A stretch of DNA of 64,000 nucleotides from Pectobacterium aquaticum (GCF_003382565.3 NZ_CP086253.1:1922001-1986000); one strand, 5' to 3'. Numbered from the stretch's first letter, positions 17,693 to 26,965 are shown. Program-made: numbers and translations. Notes: generated from the letters alone by a model not told the origin.

Positions 17693-18447
17693 TTGAGATC
17701 GGCAATGTAACTAAAACGTATAATAACGTTAAGGTATTAAACAATGTCACGGCGACGGTGCCGCGTGGTGGCGTCACGTCGATTATCGGCCCGAATGGGG
17801 CAGGGAAGTCGACATTGTTGTCCATCATCAGTCGCCTGCTAGACGCGGATCGCGGACAGGTCAAAGTCAACGGCATGGACGTGATGACCACGCCAAGCGA
17901 TAAGCTGGCGACGTGTTTGTCCGTGCTGCGGCAGGAAAACCAGTTTACCAGTCGCTTAACGGTAGCGGAGCTGGTAGGGTTCGGTCGCTATCCGTATACC
18001 AAAGGGCGGCTGAATGCTAACGATCGTGAACGTATCAGCGCCGCGCTGGCGTTCCTCAATCTGACCGAATTGAAAGATCGCTTTTTAGATGAGCTTTCTG
18101 GCGGCCAGCGGCAGCGGGCCTATGTCGCGATGGTGCTGTGTCAGGACACGGAATACGTGCTGCTGGATGAACCTCTGAATAATCTGGATATGAAACACGC
18201 CGTAGCGATGATGAAGCAGATTCGCCGTGCGGCCGACGAGCTAGGCAAAACCATCGTGCTGGTTATCCACGATATCAACTTTGCTTCCGCCTATTCGGAT
18301 TACATTATTGCGATGCGCAAAGGGCAGATCATCTACACGGGAAAACCGGAAGACATCATGGTATCCGAGGTGTTGGAAGATATTTTCGATACGGAAGTGG
18401 CCATCGAGCAGGTTCATAATCAGCGTATCGCGGTATATTATCGATGA
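17689..18447 (+). CDS. Siderophore ABC transporter, ATP-binding protein
   Basis: Cytoplasmic ATPase driving the importer, 252 aa. Walker A GPNGAGKST is at about residues 31-39, the Q-loop near LSVLRQENQF, the signature LSGGQRQRAYVAM about residues 136-148, Walker B YVLLDEPLNNLD, and the switch histidine in VIHDINFA. It starts at GTG, overlapping the upstream stop. It closes the operon; no outer-membrane receptor, reductase or siderophore synthesis gene is adjacent. Confidence 0.92.
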   Translation: MIEIGNVTKTYNNVKVLNNVTATVPRGGVTSIIGPNGAGKSTLLSIISRLLDADRGQVKVNGMDVMTTPSDKLATCLSVLRQENQFTSRLTVAELVGFGRYPYTKGRLNANDRERISAALAFLNLTELKDRFLDELSGGQRQRAYVAMVLCQDTEYVLLDEPLNNLDMKHAVAMMKQIRRAADELGKTIVLVIHDINFASAYSDYIIAMRKGQIIYTGKPEDIMVSEVLEDIFDTEVAIEQVHNQRIAVYYR

Positions 18448-18569
18448 CAGAGTATCCGCTCAGCGAGGTGTTAACGCAAAGGGCGTAAGCACTGCTTGAA
18501 AGACGCTGGGTATAACCTGTATGGTGAATGCATAAAGAATTTATGTATGACTTAAGGTAAGGGTAAAAG

Positions 18570-18887
18570 ATGGATAAGGACACTAAGCCGTGTTTCCAGG
18601 ATGTGCTGGAATTCGTGCGTATGTTTCGTCGTAAAAACAAACTTCAGCGTGAAATCGTCGACAACGAGAAGAAAATTCGTGATAACCAGAAGCGCGTTCT
18701 GCTGCTGGACAACCTGAGTGAATATCTTAAACCTGGCATGTCCATTGAGGACGTACAGAACATCATCGCTAATATGCGCGGTGATTATGAAGATCGCGTC
18801 GATGACTACATCATCAAAAACGCCGATCTGTCGAAAGAACGCCGTGAGCTGTCTAAAAAGCTGAAAGCGATGGGTGAAGTTAAGTAA
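18570..18887 (+). CDS. tmaR: PTS system regulator TmaR (formerly YeeX)
   Basis: Small coiled-coil protein (105 aa, DUF496 family) that in E. coli forms polar clusters and sequesters PTS enzyme I. FQDVLEFVRMFRRKNKLQRE and the DNQKRVLLLDNLS segment are nearly identical to E. coli TmaR. The tyrosine reported to be phosphorylated in E. coli (Tyr72) corresponds to Tyr73 here, in GDYEDRVDDY. In E. coli it lies close to sbcB; here the siderophore importer intervenes. Confidence 0.93.
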   Translation: MDKDTKPCFQDVLEFVRMFRRKNKLQREIVDNEKKIRDNQKRVLLLDNLSEYLKPGMSIEDVQNIIANMRGDYEDRVDDYIIKNADLSKERRELSKKLKAMGEVK

Positions 18888-18937
18888 CCTGACCCACCGC
18901 TTTTACTGTAAACAACGTTACAGTAAATAGCGCCTGT

Positions 18938-18966
18938 AAAAGGATCGCTTCTGCGGTCCTTTTTCT
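18938..18966 (+). terminator. Intrinsic terminator of tmaR
   Basis: AAAAGGATCGC pairs with GCGGTCCTTTT around TTCT and runs into a T-rich tail. The rest of the 339-bp gap to comEC holds no gene that I can support. Confidence 0.85.
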
Positions 18967-19226
18967 TTTAGTCCTGTTCCATCGCTTTTCCTTTCTACAC
19001 GTTACCTGTTTTTGGCGCCGATGAGTTTGGCGCTGATGATCGTATCTAACGCTCAGAGAATTGGAATCCAGCTCGCACGCTGGATGCCATTGTTCGCAAG
19101 ACTATCGCTTTTTTGCGAGGCGTTTCCCTACCTGAATTTTTTGTCCTGTTGCATCCGCTTGGATTACTGCAACATTTCAGCGCGAACCACAGGGAAAGAG
19201 AGAAATATGTGTCATGGCAAAGGACG

Positions 19227-21518
19227 ATGTCAGTAAAAGGGACGATGTCAGTCAATAGCCTGGCTTTGGCGAGTGTGCTGGGTATTCTGCCGCTGCTTTT
19301 TTTACCGCAGATCCCCGCACCAACGCTGCTGTGGTGGGGGATGGGGCTATCCACCTGCGTGATGTTAGCCGGATATCGTCACGCGGGGATACGCTGCGTG
19401 GCGCTTGTTGCCATGAGTTTTTGCTGGGCATCGTTGAATGCTCAAACTTTACTGTTACAAATCGAGCGCGTTACGCAGGGTCAGGTTAACGCTGTCGTGA
19501 CGATCAGTAGCATTCGGTTCAATGAGCATGATGATGATTTGATCACGGTGCGGCTGGAAGAGATCAATCAGCACAGAGTCTTCCCTCCATTATATGCCCA
19601 ACTGACCTTATCTCCGGCGATGGAAAACTGGTGTGGTGGTCAACGTTGGGCAATCACCGCCAGTCTACGACCTATTCACAGTCGACTAAATGAAGGCGGT
19701 TTTGATAGCCAACGCTGGGCGATAGCCAAACGGCAACCGGTGTCGGGTCGTGTGATAACGGCAAAGGCGGTTGATAGCCAGTGTGACTTTCGCCAGCGCA
19801 CGATTATACAGGCGGAGCAGCAGGTGCAGGGATTAGCGTGGCGTTCTATTTTACTGGCGCTGACGTTTGGTGAGATGAAAACGGTTAGCCCGGAACTCAA
19901 GGCGCTACTTCAGAATACTGGGACGATGCACCTGATGGCGATCTCTGGCCTCCATATCGTACTTGCGGGGCTAGTGGGTTGGGGAATGGCACGGGCGTTA
20001 CAGTATGGCTTTCCTGTGCAGTGGATTGGCTATCGCTTCCCATTACTGACGAGCGCTGTGGCTGCCTGGGGATATGTCTGGCTGGCAGGAGGAAATCCGC
20101 CTGCGGTGCGATCGGCACTGGCGCTTAGCGTATGGGTTTGCCTAAAAGTGTGGAGCGTCAACGGTTCAGCCTGGCAGGTCTGGCTATGGTGTGTTGCGCT
20201 GATTCTGGTCAGCGATCCATTGAGCGTACTGTCAGACAGTTTTTGGCTATCTTGCCTCGCTGTCGCATCGCTCATTTTCTGGTTTCAGTGGGCACCGCTT
20301 CCTCATCGGCTACAGACCCGACGGCGCTGGTTCTGGCTGCGCTGGGTCCACCTGCAAACGGGAATCACGCTGCTATTGATGCCCTTGCAGCTTCATATTT
20401 TCCACGGTTTCAGTATCACTTCGCTGCCCGCAAACCTTTGGGCTGTGCCTTTGGTGTCCTTCGTTACCACGCCGCTCATTTTGCTGGCATTGAGCACGCT
20501 GGCATTCGCGCCGCTGAGTGAAATGCTCTGGTGGCTGGCGGATATTTCGCTGCGTGTGGTATTCGCTCCGCTGACGTATCTACAGACGGGGTGGGTATAT
20601 CTTGATGCATCGCTGCTGCTCGTGAGCGTCGCGGGCTGGGGCGCGGTGGTGATATGGCGCTTTAGCTGGTGGCTCGTCTATCCGATGAGTGTCAGTGCTC
20701 TGATTGTGGTTTTACTGGTTTTTCGCATAAAGACTGATGAACCGGACTGGCGCGTGGACATGTTGGATGTCGGGCATGGTCTGGCGATTGTGATCGAGCA
20801 GCGTGGGAAAGCAGTGCTATACGACACGGGAAACCGCTGGGAAGGAGGCGATATGGCGACGCGAGAAATTCTACCTTACCTGCGATGGCGGGGCGTCGAC
20901 GTGGAAAACATTATTCTGAGCCACAGCCATAGGGATCACATCGGCGGGTTGGAAACGCTACGGGTGGCTTACCCTGAAGCAACGATATATAGCGCGACCA
21001 ACGCGATGCATCATCGTCCTTGTCTACGCGGCGAACGTTGGCGTTGGCAGGATCTCACGTTTACCGTGCTGTGGCCGTTAGCGCTAGTAGAACGGGCGGA
21101 AAATAACGACTCCTGCGTTATTCGCGTTGATGATGGAAAATACAGCGTCTTACTGACAGGCGATCTGGAATTAGATGCGGAAAAGGCATTGATTAGGCTA
21201 GATCGTCATGCCCTGCGTGCGAATTTGTTACAAATCCCTCACCATGGCAGTAAGACATCTTCGTCGCCTCCTTTTATTCGTGCGGTTAATGCCGAATTCG
21301 TTATGGCTTCTGCGGCGCGCTATAACCCGTGGCGCCTGCCTTCAGTAAAGGTTGTTGAACGATATCGGCAATATGGCTACTCATGGCTGGATACTGCGTC
21401 ATTCGGGCAGTTAAGTGCACATTTTTTCAGCGATTCATGGCACATTCTGCGGTTCAGGGATCACATATCGCCCCGTTGGTATCATCAGTGGTTTGGCGTA
21501 GAGCGGTATAATGAGTAA
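19227..21518 (+). CDS. ycaI: ComEC/Rec2-family DNA-uptake channel protein (YcaI)
   Basis: Inner-membrane ComEC-type protein, 763 aa from this start. An N-terminal membrane/OB region precedes the competence domain with the TMHLMAISGLHIVLAGL motif and many hydrophobic segments; a C-terminal metallo-beta-lactamase domain has MLDVGHGLAIVIE, ILSHSHRDHIGG (HxHxDH) and LLTGDLELD. It matches E. coli YcaI over its whole length. Two tandem start sites occur, 19227 and 19245, each preceded by an AAAGGACG-like site, so the true start is ambiguous. The frame remains open upstream to 19113. It heads the operon with msbA, lpxK, ycaR and kdsB. Confidence 0.93.
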   Translation: MSVKGTMSVNSLALASVLGILPLLFLPQIPAPTLLWWGMGLSTCVMLAGYRHAGIRCVALVAMSFCWASLNAQTLLLQIERVTQGQVNAVVTISSIRFNEHDDDLITVRLEEINQHRVFPPLYAQLTLSPAMENWCGGQRWAITASLRPIHSRLNEGGFDSQRWAIAKRQPVSGRVITAKAVDSQCDFRQRTIIQAEQQVQGLAWRSILLALTFGEMKTVSPELKALLQNTGTMHLMAISGLHIVLAGLVGWGMARALQYGFPVQWIGYRFPLLTSAVAAWGYVWLAGGNPPAVRSALALSVWVCLKVWSVNGSAWQVWLWCVALILVSDPLSVLSDSFWLSCLAVASLIFWFQWAPLPHRLQTRRRWFWLRWVHLQTGITLLLMPLQLHIFHGFSITSLPANLWAVPLVSFVTTPLILLALSTLAFAPLSEMLWWLADISLRVVFAPLTYLQTGWVYLDASLLLVSVAGWGAVVIWRFSWWLVYPMSVSALIVVLLVFRIKTDEPDWRVDMLDVGHGLAIVIEQRGKAVLYDTGNRWEGGDMATREILPYLRWRGVDVENIILSHSHRDHIGGLETLRVAYPEATIYSATNAMHHRPCLRGERWRWQDLTFTVLWPLALVERAENNDSCVIRVDDGKYSVLLTGDLELDAEKALIRLDRHALRANLLQIPHHGSKTSSSPPFIRAVNAEFVMASAARYNPWRLPSVKVVERYRQYGYSWLDTASFGQLSAHFFSDSWHILRFRDHISPRWYHQWFGVERYNE

Positions 21519-21555
21519 AATAGTCGGCTATTTCTTCCCGATTCAGGTTCACTAC

Positions 21556-23304
21556 ATGCTGAATGATAAAGATCTCTCCACTTGGCAGACTTTTCGCCGC
21601 CTATGGCCGATGATCTCTCCTTTTAAGGCAGGGCTTGCTGCTGCTGCAATCGCACTCATTATTAACGCAGCTGGCGATACGTTAATGCTTTCTCTGCTCA
21701 AGCCCCTATTAGATGAGGGATTTGGTAAAGCAGAACGTTCCGTATTGCTGTGGATGCCGCTGGTCGTCATTGGGTTGATGCTCGTGCGGGGGGCGTCAGG
21801 TTTTGTTTCCAGCTATTGCGTTTCCTGGGTTTCCGGCAAAGTGGTGATGAATATGCGTCGCCGCCTATTCTCCCATATTATGGGTATGCCGGTGTCGTTC
21901 TTCGATCAGCAGTCAACTGGGACATTGTTATCCCGCATTACCTATGATTCGGAGCAGGTTGCAGCGTCGTCATCTGGCGCGTTGATTACGGTTGTCAGGG
22001 AAGGGGCATCGATTATCGGCCTGTTTATTCTGATGTTCTACTACAGTTGGCAACTGTCCATCATCCTGATTGTGATTGCGCCGATCGTATCGATTGCTAT
22101 GCGTGTGGTATCCAAACGCTTCCGCAATATCAGTAAAAACATGCAGGACACGATGGGCCATGTCACTACCAGCACGGAACAAATGCTTAAAGGCCACAAA
22201 GAAGTGCTGATGTTTGGCGGTCAGGACGTTGAGACTAAACGTTTCGATCAGGTCAGCAACCGGATGCGTCAGCAGGGCATGAAAATGGTGTCCGCCTCGT
22301 CAATTTCCGATCCCATCATTCAGTTGATTGCTTCGCTGGCATTGGCCTTTGTGCTGTATGCCGCTAGTTTCCCCAGCGTGATGGAAACCTTAACGGCTGG
22401 GACGATCACGGTGGTGTTCTCTTCCATGATTGCGCTGATGCGTCCGCTAAAATCACTGACCAACGTGAACGCGCAGTTCCAACGCGGTATGGCTGCATGC
22501 CAAACGCTGTTCGCCATTCTGGATATGGAACAGGAACGTGATACCGGCAAACTGGAAATCGAACGTGCTAAAGGTGAACTCGAATTCCGTCAGGTGAATT
22601 TCGCCTATCCAGGAAGAGAAAATCTGGCGCTGAAGAATATCAATCTGCATATTCCCGTGGGTAAAACGGTGGCGTTGGTTGGTCGTTCTGGGTCAGGTAA
22701 ATCGACTATTGCCAGTTTGATCACGCGTTTTTACGATATTCAATCCGGTGAAATTCTGCTCGATGGTCACGATCTACGTGAGTATCGTTTGTCTTCCTTA
22801 CGCAATCAGGTGGCACTGGTTTCTCAAAACGTTCATTTGTTCAACGATACGGTAGCGAACAACATCGCCTATGCCCGCAATGAGCACTATAGCCGTGAGG
22901 ACATCGAGCGTGCGGCCACAATGGCGTATGCGATGGACTTCATCAATAAGATGGAACATGGTCTGGATACGATCATTGGTGAAAATGGCGTGATGCTTTC
23001 CGGTGGACAGCGGCAGCGCATCGCGATTGCCCGTGCGCTATTACGTAATAGCCCGATACTGATATTGGATGAGGCGACGTCGGCGCTGGACACGGAATCT
23101 GAACGTGCCATTCAGTCTGCACTAGACGAACTGCAAAAAGATCGTACCGCACTGGTGATTGCACACCGCCTTTCCACGATTGAAAAGGCAGATGAGATTC
23201 TGGTGGTTGAAGACGGCAGAATTATTGAACGTGGTGACCATACTGCCTTGCTGGCGGCGAACGGTGCCTATGCTCAACTGCATAGAATGCAGTTTGGCGA
23301 ATGA
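21556..23304 (+). CDS. msbA: Lipid A export ATP-binding/permease protein MsbA
   Basis: Homodimeric ABC exporter that flips lipid A-core across the inner membrane. 582 aa, exactly the E. coli length when started at the ATG at 21556 (MLNDKDLSTWQTFRRLWP); an in-frame upstream ATG at 21511 overlaps comEC. Six transmembrane helices are followed by the nucleotide-binding domain: Walker A GRSGSGKST near residue 376, signature LSGGQRQRIAIARAL, Walker B ILILDEATSALD and the H-loop IAHRLST. Essential gene, and its stop overlaps lpxK. Confidence 0.97.
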   Translation: MLNDKDLSTWQTFRRLWPMISPFKAGLAAAAIALIINAAGDTLMLSLLKPLLDEGFGKAERSVLLWMPLVVIGLMLVRGASGFVSSYCVSWVSGKVVMNMRRRLFSHIMGMPVSFFDQQSTGTLLSRITYDSEQVAASSSGALITVVREGASIIGLFILMFYYSWQLSIILIVIAPIVSIAMRVVSKRFRNISKNMQDTMGHVTTSTEQMLKGHKEVLMFGGQDVETKRFDQVSNRMRQQGMKMVSASSISDPIIQLIASLALAFVLYAASFPSVMETLTAGTITVVFSSMIALMRPLKSLTNVNAQFQRGMAACQTLFAILDMEQERDTGKLEIERAKGELEFRQVNFAYPGRENLALKNINLHIPVGKTVALVGRSGSGKSTIASLITRFYDIQSGEILLDGHDLREYRLSSLRNQVALVSQNVHLFNDTVANNIAYARNEHYSREDIERAATMAYAMDFINKMEHGLDTIIGENGVMLSGGQRQRIAIARALLRNSPILILDEATSALDTESERAIQSALDELQKDRTALVIAHRLSTIEKADEILVVEDGRIIERGDHTALLAANGAYAQLHRMQFGE

Positions 23305-24302
23305 TTGAGCGCATCTGGTCTGGGCGGTCGCCGCTCTATTGGCTGCTGCTGCCGCTTTCGTGGCTATACGGACTCATCACGTTTCTGATTCGCCAGAGCT
23401 ATCGACTAGGATGGCGGAAAAGCTGGCGATCGCCCGTTCCCGTTGTGGTCGTGGGGAATCTGACGGCAGGCGGTAATGGGAAAACACCCGTCGTCATTTG
23501 GCTCGTCGAACAGCTGCAACGCAGAGGCTATCGTGTCGGCGTAGTATCACGTGGTTACGGTGGGAACGCTGAACGTTATCCGCTGCTACTGGATGAGTCG
23601 GTCACGACGGCGCAGGCAGGTGATGAGCCAGTGCTGATTTTCCAGCGCACCGGTGCGCCCGTGGCGGTTGCCCCGCGTCGGCGGGATGCGGTGAGCGCAT
23701 TATTGGCACAGCACACGCTAGATGTGGTGATCACCGACGATGGATTACAGCACTATGCGTTAGAAAGAGATATCGAACTGGTGGTGATTGACGGAGTGCG
23801 GCGTTTTGGCAACGGATGGTGGCTGCCTGCTGGCCCAATGCGGGAAAGAGAAAGTCGTCTGGCGTCGGTGGATGCCGTTATTGTTAACGGCGGCACGCCG
23901 CGCGCAAACGAGATAGGCATGACACTCACGGCAGGTATGGCGGTTAATTTGCTTTCTGGTGAATCCCGCCCGCTGAACCAGTTGCATGATGTCGTTGCGA
24001 TGGCAGGCATCGGACATCCGCCGCGTTTTTTTGCGACGCTGCGCGAGGCTGGCGTTAGCATTGCACGTGAAGTCGCCTTTGCTGACCATCAATCGTACCA
24101 GCCAGAACAGCTCGACTCGCTGACTCAGGATGCGATGCAACCGTTGCTAATGACGGAAAAAGATGCCGTAAAATGTAAGGCGTTTGCTCAGGGTAACTGG
24201 TGGTATCTGCCCGTCGATGCCGTGTTAGCCGAGCCCTACGGCACGCAATTGCTCGACAAACTGGAACATGTGCTTAATCGGAATGCGGGCAGCAGAGCAT
24301 AA
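23301..24302 (+). CDS. lpxK: Tetraacyldisaccharide 4'-kinase LpxK
   Basis: Phosphorylates the lipid A precursor at the 4' position. 333 aa with an N-terminal membrane-associating segment and a P-loop GNLTAGGNGKTPVVIWL near residues 52-68; VSRGYGG and TDDGLQHYAL are family motifs. It overlaps the msbA stop by 4 bp (ATGA), which implies coupled translation of two consecutive lipid A steps. Confidence 0.96.
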   Translation: MIERIWSGRSPLYWLLLPLSWLYGLITFLIRQSYRLGWRKSWRSPVPVVVVGNLTAGGNGKTPVVIWLVEQLQRRGYRVGVVSRGYGGNAERYPLLLDESVTTAQAGDEPVLIFQRTGAPVAVAPRRRDAVSALLAQHTLDVVITDDGLQHYALERDIELVVIDGVRRFGNGWWLPAGPMRERESRLASVDAVIVNGGTPRANEIGMTLTAGMAVNLLSGESRPLNQLHDVVAMAGIGHPPRFFATLREAGVSIAREVAFADHQSYQPEQLDSLTQDAMQPLLMTEKDAVKCKAFAQGNWWYLPVDAVLAEPYGTQLLDKLEHVLNRNAGSRA

Positions 24303-24413
24303 ATTGGTCTGCTACCACGGTTTCAGATATCCCTTGTGGGTATCACCTTATTAGATCGCTGCTGTAGCGAGAAAGAATATGCCGGTCATCGATCGGCCAA
24401 ATATGGAGGAAGC

Positions 24414-24596
24414 ATGGATCACCGTTTACTTGAGATTGTTGCCTGTCCTGTTTGTAATGGTCGGCTGTACTTTAATAAAGAGAAACTGGAACTGATATGC
24501 AAGGTCGATGGTTTGGCCTATCCGGTTCGTGATGGTATCCCTGTGCTGCTGGAAAATGAGGCGCGTAAACTGGGGGCTGATGAGATAACACAATGA
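24414..24596 (+). CDS. ycaR: Trm112-family small protein YcaR
   Basis: Sixty residues starting MDHRLLEIVACPVCNGRL. The Cys11-x-x-Cys14 pair and AYPVRDGIPVLL are characteristic of Trm112/UPF0434 proteins; a further Cys lies in LICKVDG. The frame is open further upstream, but GGAGGAAGC right before the ATG at 24414 fixes the start. It overlaps kdsB by 4 bp. It is conserved in the lpxK-ycaR-kdsB order in enterobacteria; its exact function is unclear. Confidence 0.93.
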   Translation: MDHRLLEIVACPVCNGRLYFNKEKLELICKVDGLAYPVRDGIPVLLENEARKLGADEITQ

Positions 24597-25345
24597 CCTT
24601 TACTGTGATCATTCCTGCGCGTTTTGCGTCAAGCCGGCTGCCGGGTAAACCGCTGGCGGACATCAACGGCAAACCAATGGTCGTCCATGTGATGGAACGA
24701 GCGCTGGAATCGGGGGCACAGCGCGTTATTGTGGCCACCGATCATCCCGACGTCGAGGCTGCCGTGCAGCAAGCCGGTGGAGAAGTGTGCCTGACCCGTG
24801 CCGATCATAATTCTGGTACGGAGCGTCTGGCTGAAGTCATCGAACGTTACGGTTTTACTGATGATGACATCATCGTGAACGTTCAGGGCGATGAACCGCT
24901 CATTCCTTCGGTTATCATTCGTCAGGTGGCGGAAAACCTTGCTGCCAGTAAAGCGGGAATGGCAACGCTGGCGGTGCCGATTGAAACCAGCGAAGAAGCA
25001 TTCAACCCGAACGCGGTAAAAGTGGTTACCGACGCAGAGGGATACGCGCTGTATTTTTCCCGTGCGACGATTCCCTGGGACAGAGAGCGTTTTGCTCAGT
25101 CTAAGGAAACCATTGGCGATCACTTCCTGCGCCATATCGGTATCTATGCTTACCGTGCGGGCTTTGTGCGTCGTTATGTCAGTTGGGCACCGAGCCAACT
25201 GGAGCAAATCGAATTACTGGAGCAACTACGCGTGCTGTGGTACGGCGAGAAGATTCATGTTGCGGTCGCCAAAGCCATTCCTAGCGTCGGCGTGGATACC
25301 CCAGAAGATCTGGCCCGCGTACGGCATGTCATGGCGAGTCAGTAA
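24593..25345 (+). CDS. kdsB: 3-deoxy-manno-octulosonate cytidylyltransferase KdsB
   Basis: Activates Kdo as CMP-Kdo for lipopolysaccharide inner-core synthesis. 250 aa. N-terminal nucleotide-binding IPARFASSRLPGKPL is at residues 7-21; NVQGDEPLI with the metal-binding aspartate and HIGIYAYR are typical. The product is used by the lipid A pathway served by the neighbouring lpxK and msbA. Last gene of the operon. Confidence 0.97.
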   Translation: MTFTVIIPARFASSRLPGKPLADINGKPMVVHVMERALESGAQRVIVATDHPDVEAAVQQAGGEVCLTRADHNSGTERLAEVIERYGFTDDDIIVNVQGDEPLIPSVIIRQVAENLAASKAGMATLAVPIETSEEAFNPNAVKVVTDAEGYALYFSRATIPWDRERFAQSKETIGDHFLRHIGIYAYRAGFVRRYVSWAPSQLEQIELLEQLRVLWYGEKIHVAVAKAIPSVGVDTPEDLARVRHVMASQ

Positions 25346-25376
25346 GTCCTACCATACCCGCCTGTTATAAGCACGT

Positions 25377-25431
25377 CATGGGGGAATCTATTCTCTTGCC
25401 GGAATAGACTTTCCCCCATGATGTTTCTCTT
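25377..25431 (+). terminator. Long hairpin terminator after kdsB
   Basis: CATGGGGGAATCTATTC (25377-25393) pairs with GAATAGA...TTCCCCCATG (25402-25420) through 17 bp with only a two-base bulge. A T-rich stretch follows. Confidence 0.7.
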
Positions 25432-25601
25432 AATAGGATACTTTATCTTTTAAATTATTTAGCACTTATTTAGATAACTATTCTTAAAAATTCTTAAATT
25501 ACGCGGCGTCGCTTTATTTATGCGGATGGTTTATTCCCATGCTGAATTGAATCATCGCGAGGGGAACTTTTATTTTCATAGTTAAATGCTACTATCAATT
25601 T

Positions 25602-25628
25602 GCCATGTTTTTGCATGGCGTTTTGTTA
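25602..25628 (+). promoter_or_regulatory. Leader hairpin just upstream of the pectate lyase gene
   Basis: GCCATG pairs with CATGGC around a T-rich loop and is followed by GTTTTGTT, about 30 bp before the pectate lyase start. It could act as a weak attenuator or mRNA-stability element. The rest of the 306-bp gap is AT-rich promoter-like DNA; I found no convincing KdgR or CRP site. Confidence 0.3.
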
Positions 25629-25651
25629 TTTCAACTAAGGACGGTAATGAT

Positions 25652-26965
25652 ATGAATGCTAAACGTTACATCGCAAAAATTCTTCTCGGCGGCATGTTAA
25701 TGGGGGCTGCCGCGGGCAGCAGCGCGGCGGTTTATTACATGGCTCCCAACGGCGACGACGCGAATAACGGCAGTAAAAACTCGCCCTGGAAAACAATCGA
25801 CCGTGCACAGAAAACATTAAACCCTGGCGACCGCCTGTGGATCCGTGGCGGTAAATATGTATTTACCAAAGGGCTAAACGTCTGTACGACGCGTACCGAT
25901 GTGGTGAACGCGATCACGCTGAGTAAGAGCGGCACTGAAGGTAAGCGCATTGAGTATTGGGCCTCTAGCGGGGAAGTGCCGATTTTTGATTTCAGCCAGA
26001 TGCAGGATGATTGCCGGGTTAAAGGGTTCAACGTCGTTGCAGATTGGGTTTCCGTAAAAGGGCTGGAAATAACCGGTGTCCCACAGCGTAATAACCTTAA
26101 CCATGAATCCTGGGGGGTGTGGATAAGGGGCAGCAATAATATATTCGAGCAGTTGAATATTCACCATATTATGGGAACCGGGCTGTTCATCCAGCGTGGT
26201 GGGAATAACCTGGTATTGAATAGTGACTCTCACCATAATTACGATCCACTGACCTCTAATGGTGCTGGCCAAAGTGGTGATGGCTTTGGTGCGCATATCC
26301 CTGCTAACCAACCGGGTAATATTTTCCGCGGTTGCCGGGCGTGGTCAAACTCGGATGATGGCTTCGATTTAATTAATGCCTATTCTCCGGTGCTCATTGA
26401 AAATTCCTGGGCCTGGTCGCACGGTTATTTACCGGGGACGACACAATCACTGGCTGCGGGTAACGGTAACGGTTTTAAAATCGGTGGCTACGGCGGTGTT
26501 TATGTGGCGAATGCGGTGAAGCATACCGTGCGTAACTCGGTGGCGTTTTTAAATAAAGCAGCGGGTTTTTATGCCAATCACCATCCGGTAGCGAACGATT
26601 TCTTTAACAACACGGGCTATAAAAATAACCCGAACTTTACTATCCGCGGCATCGATGCAAACGGAAAAGCGATTGGGCTGGGTACGCTACGCAACAACGT
26701 TTCTCACGGTGGTAAAGACCTGTCGTTCTCCGATGGCGCGAACATGCGCTATAACTCGTGGGATCTGAAAATTGCAGTATCAGATTCTGACTTCGAGAGC
26801 GTGTCCGTGACCGGATGGGATGCACCGCGTCAGGCCGACGGCAGTTTACCAGTGCTGAAGAGTCTGCGTCTTGCTTCAGGTAGCGCGCTGATCAACAAGG
26901 GTGGCGATGTCAAACTGCCTTATAAAGGATCAGCACCAGACCTGGGTGCCTTTGAACGCGAATAA
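25652..26965 (+). CDS. Secreted pectate lyase, polysaccharide lyase family 9 (PelL/PelN-like)
   Basis: Extracellular enzyme cutting polygalacturonate by beta-elimination, part of soft-rot virulence. 437 aa with a signal peptide (positive start MNAKRYIAK, hydrophobic stretch, cleavage after about SSAA). A parallel beta-helix is indicated by repeated IRGSNN, GGNN and NSV patterns. The calcium-site region CRAWSNSDDGFDL and the catalytic-lysine motif GNGNGFKIGG match Dickeya PelL (PL9), as does the end PDLGAFER. An upstream frame extends to 25586, but AAGGACGG precedes the ATG at 25652. It lies between kdsB and ycbJ, an insertion relative to E. coli. No tail or linker indicates a second module. 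Confidence 0.9.
   Translation: MNAKRYIAKILLGGMLMGAAAGSSAAVYYMAPNGDDANNGSKNSPWKTIDRAQKTLNPGDRLWIRGGKYVFTKGLNVCTTRTDVVNAITLSKSGTEGKRIEYWASSGEVPIFDFSQMQDDCRVKGFNVVADWVSVKGLEITGVPQRNNLNHESWGVWIRGSNNIFEQLNIHHIMGTGLFIQRGGNNLVLNSDSHHNYDPLTSNGAGQSGDGFGAHIPANQPGNIFRGCRAWSNSDDGFDLINAYSPVLIENSWAWSHGYLPGTTQSLAAGNGNGFKIGGYGGVYVANAVKHTVRNSVAFLNKAAGFYANHHPVANDFFNNTGYKNNPNFTIRGIDANGKAIGLGTLRNNVSHGGKDLSFSDGANMRYNSWDLKIAVSDSDFESVSVTGWDAPRQADGSLPVLKSLRLASGSALINKGGDVKLPYKGSAPDLGAFERE

Noticed and set aside
25436..25650. KdgR or CRP sites upstream of the pectate lyase gene
   Set aside because: The AT-rich stretch has fragments resembling the KdgR consensus, but none matches both halves; no TGTGA-N6-TCACA site was found.
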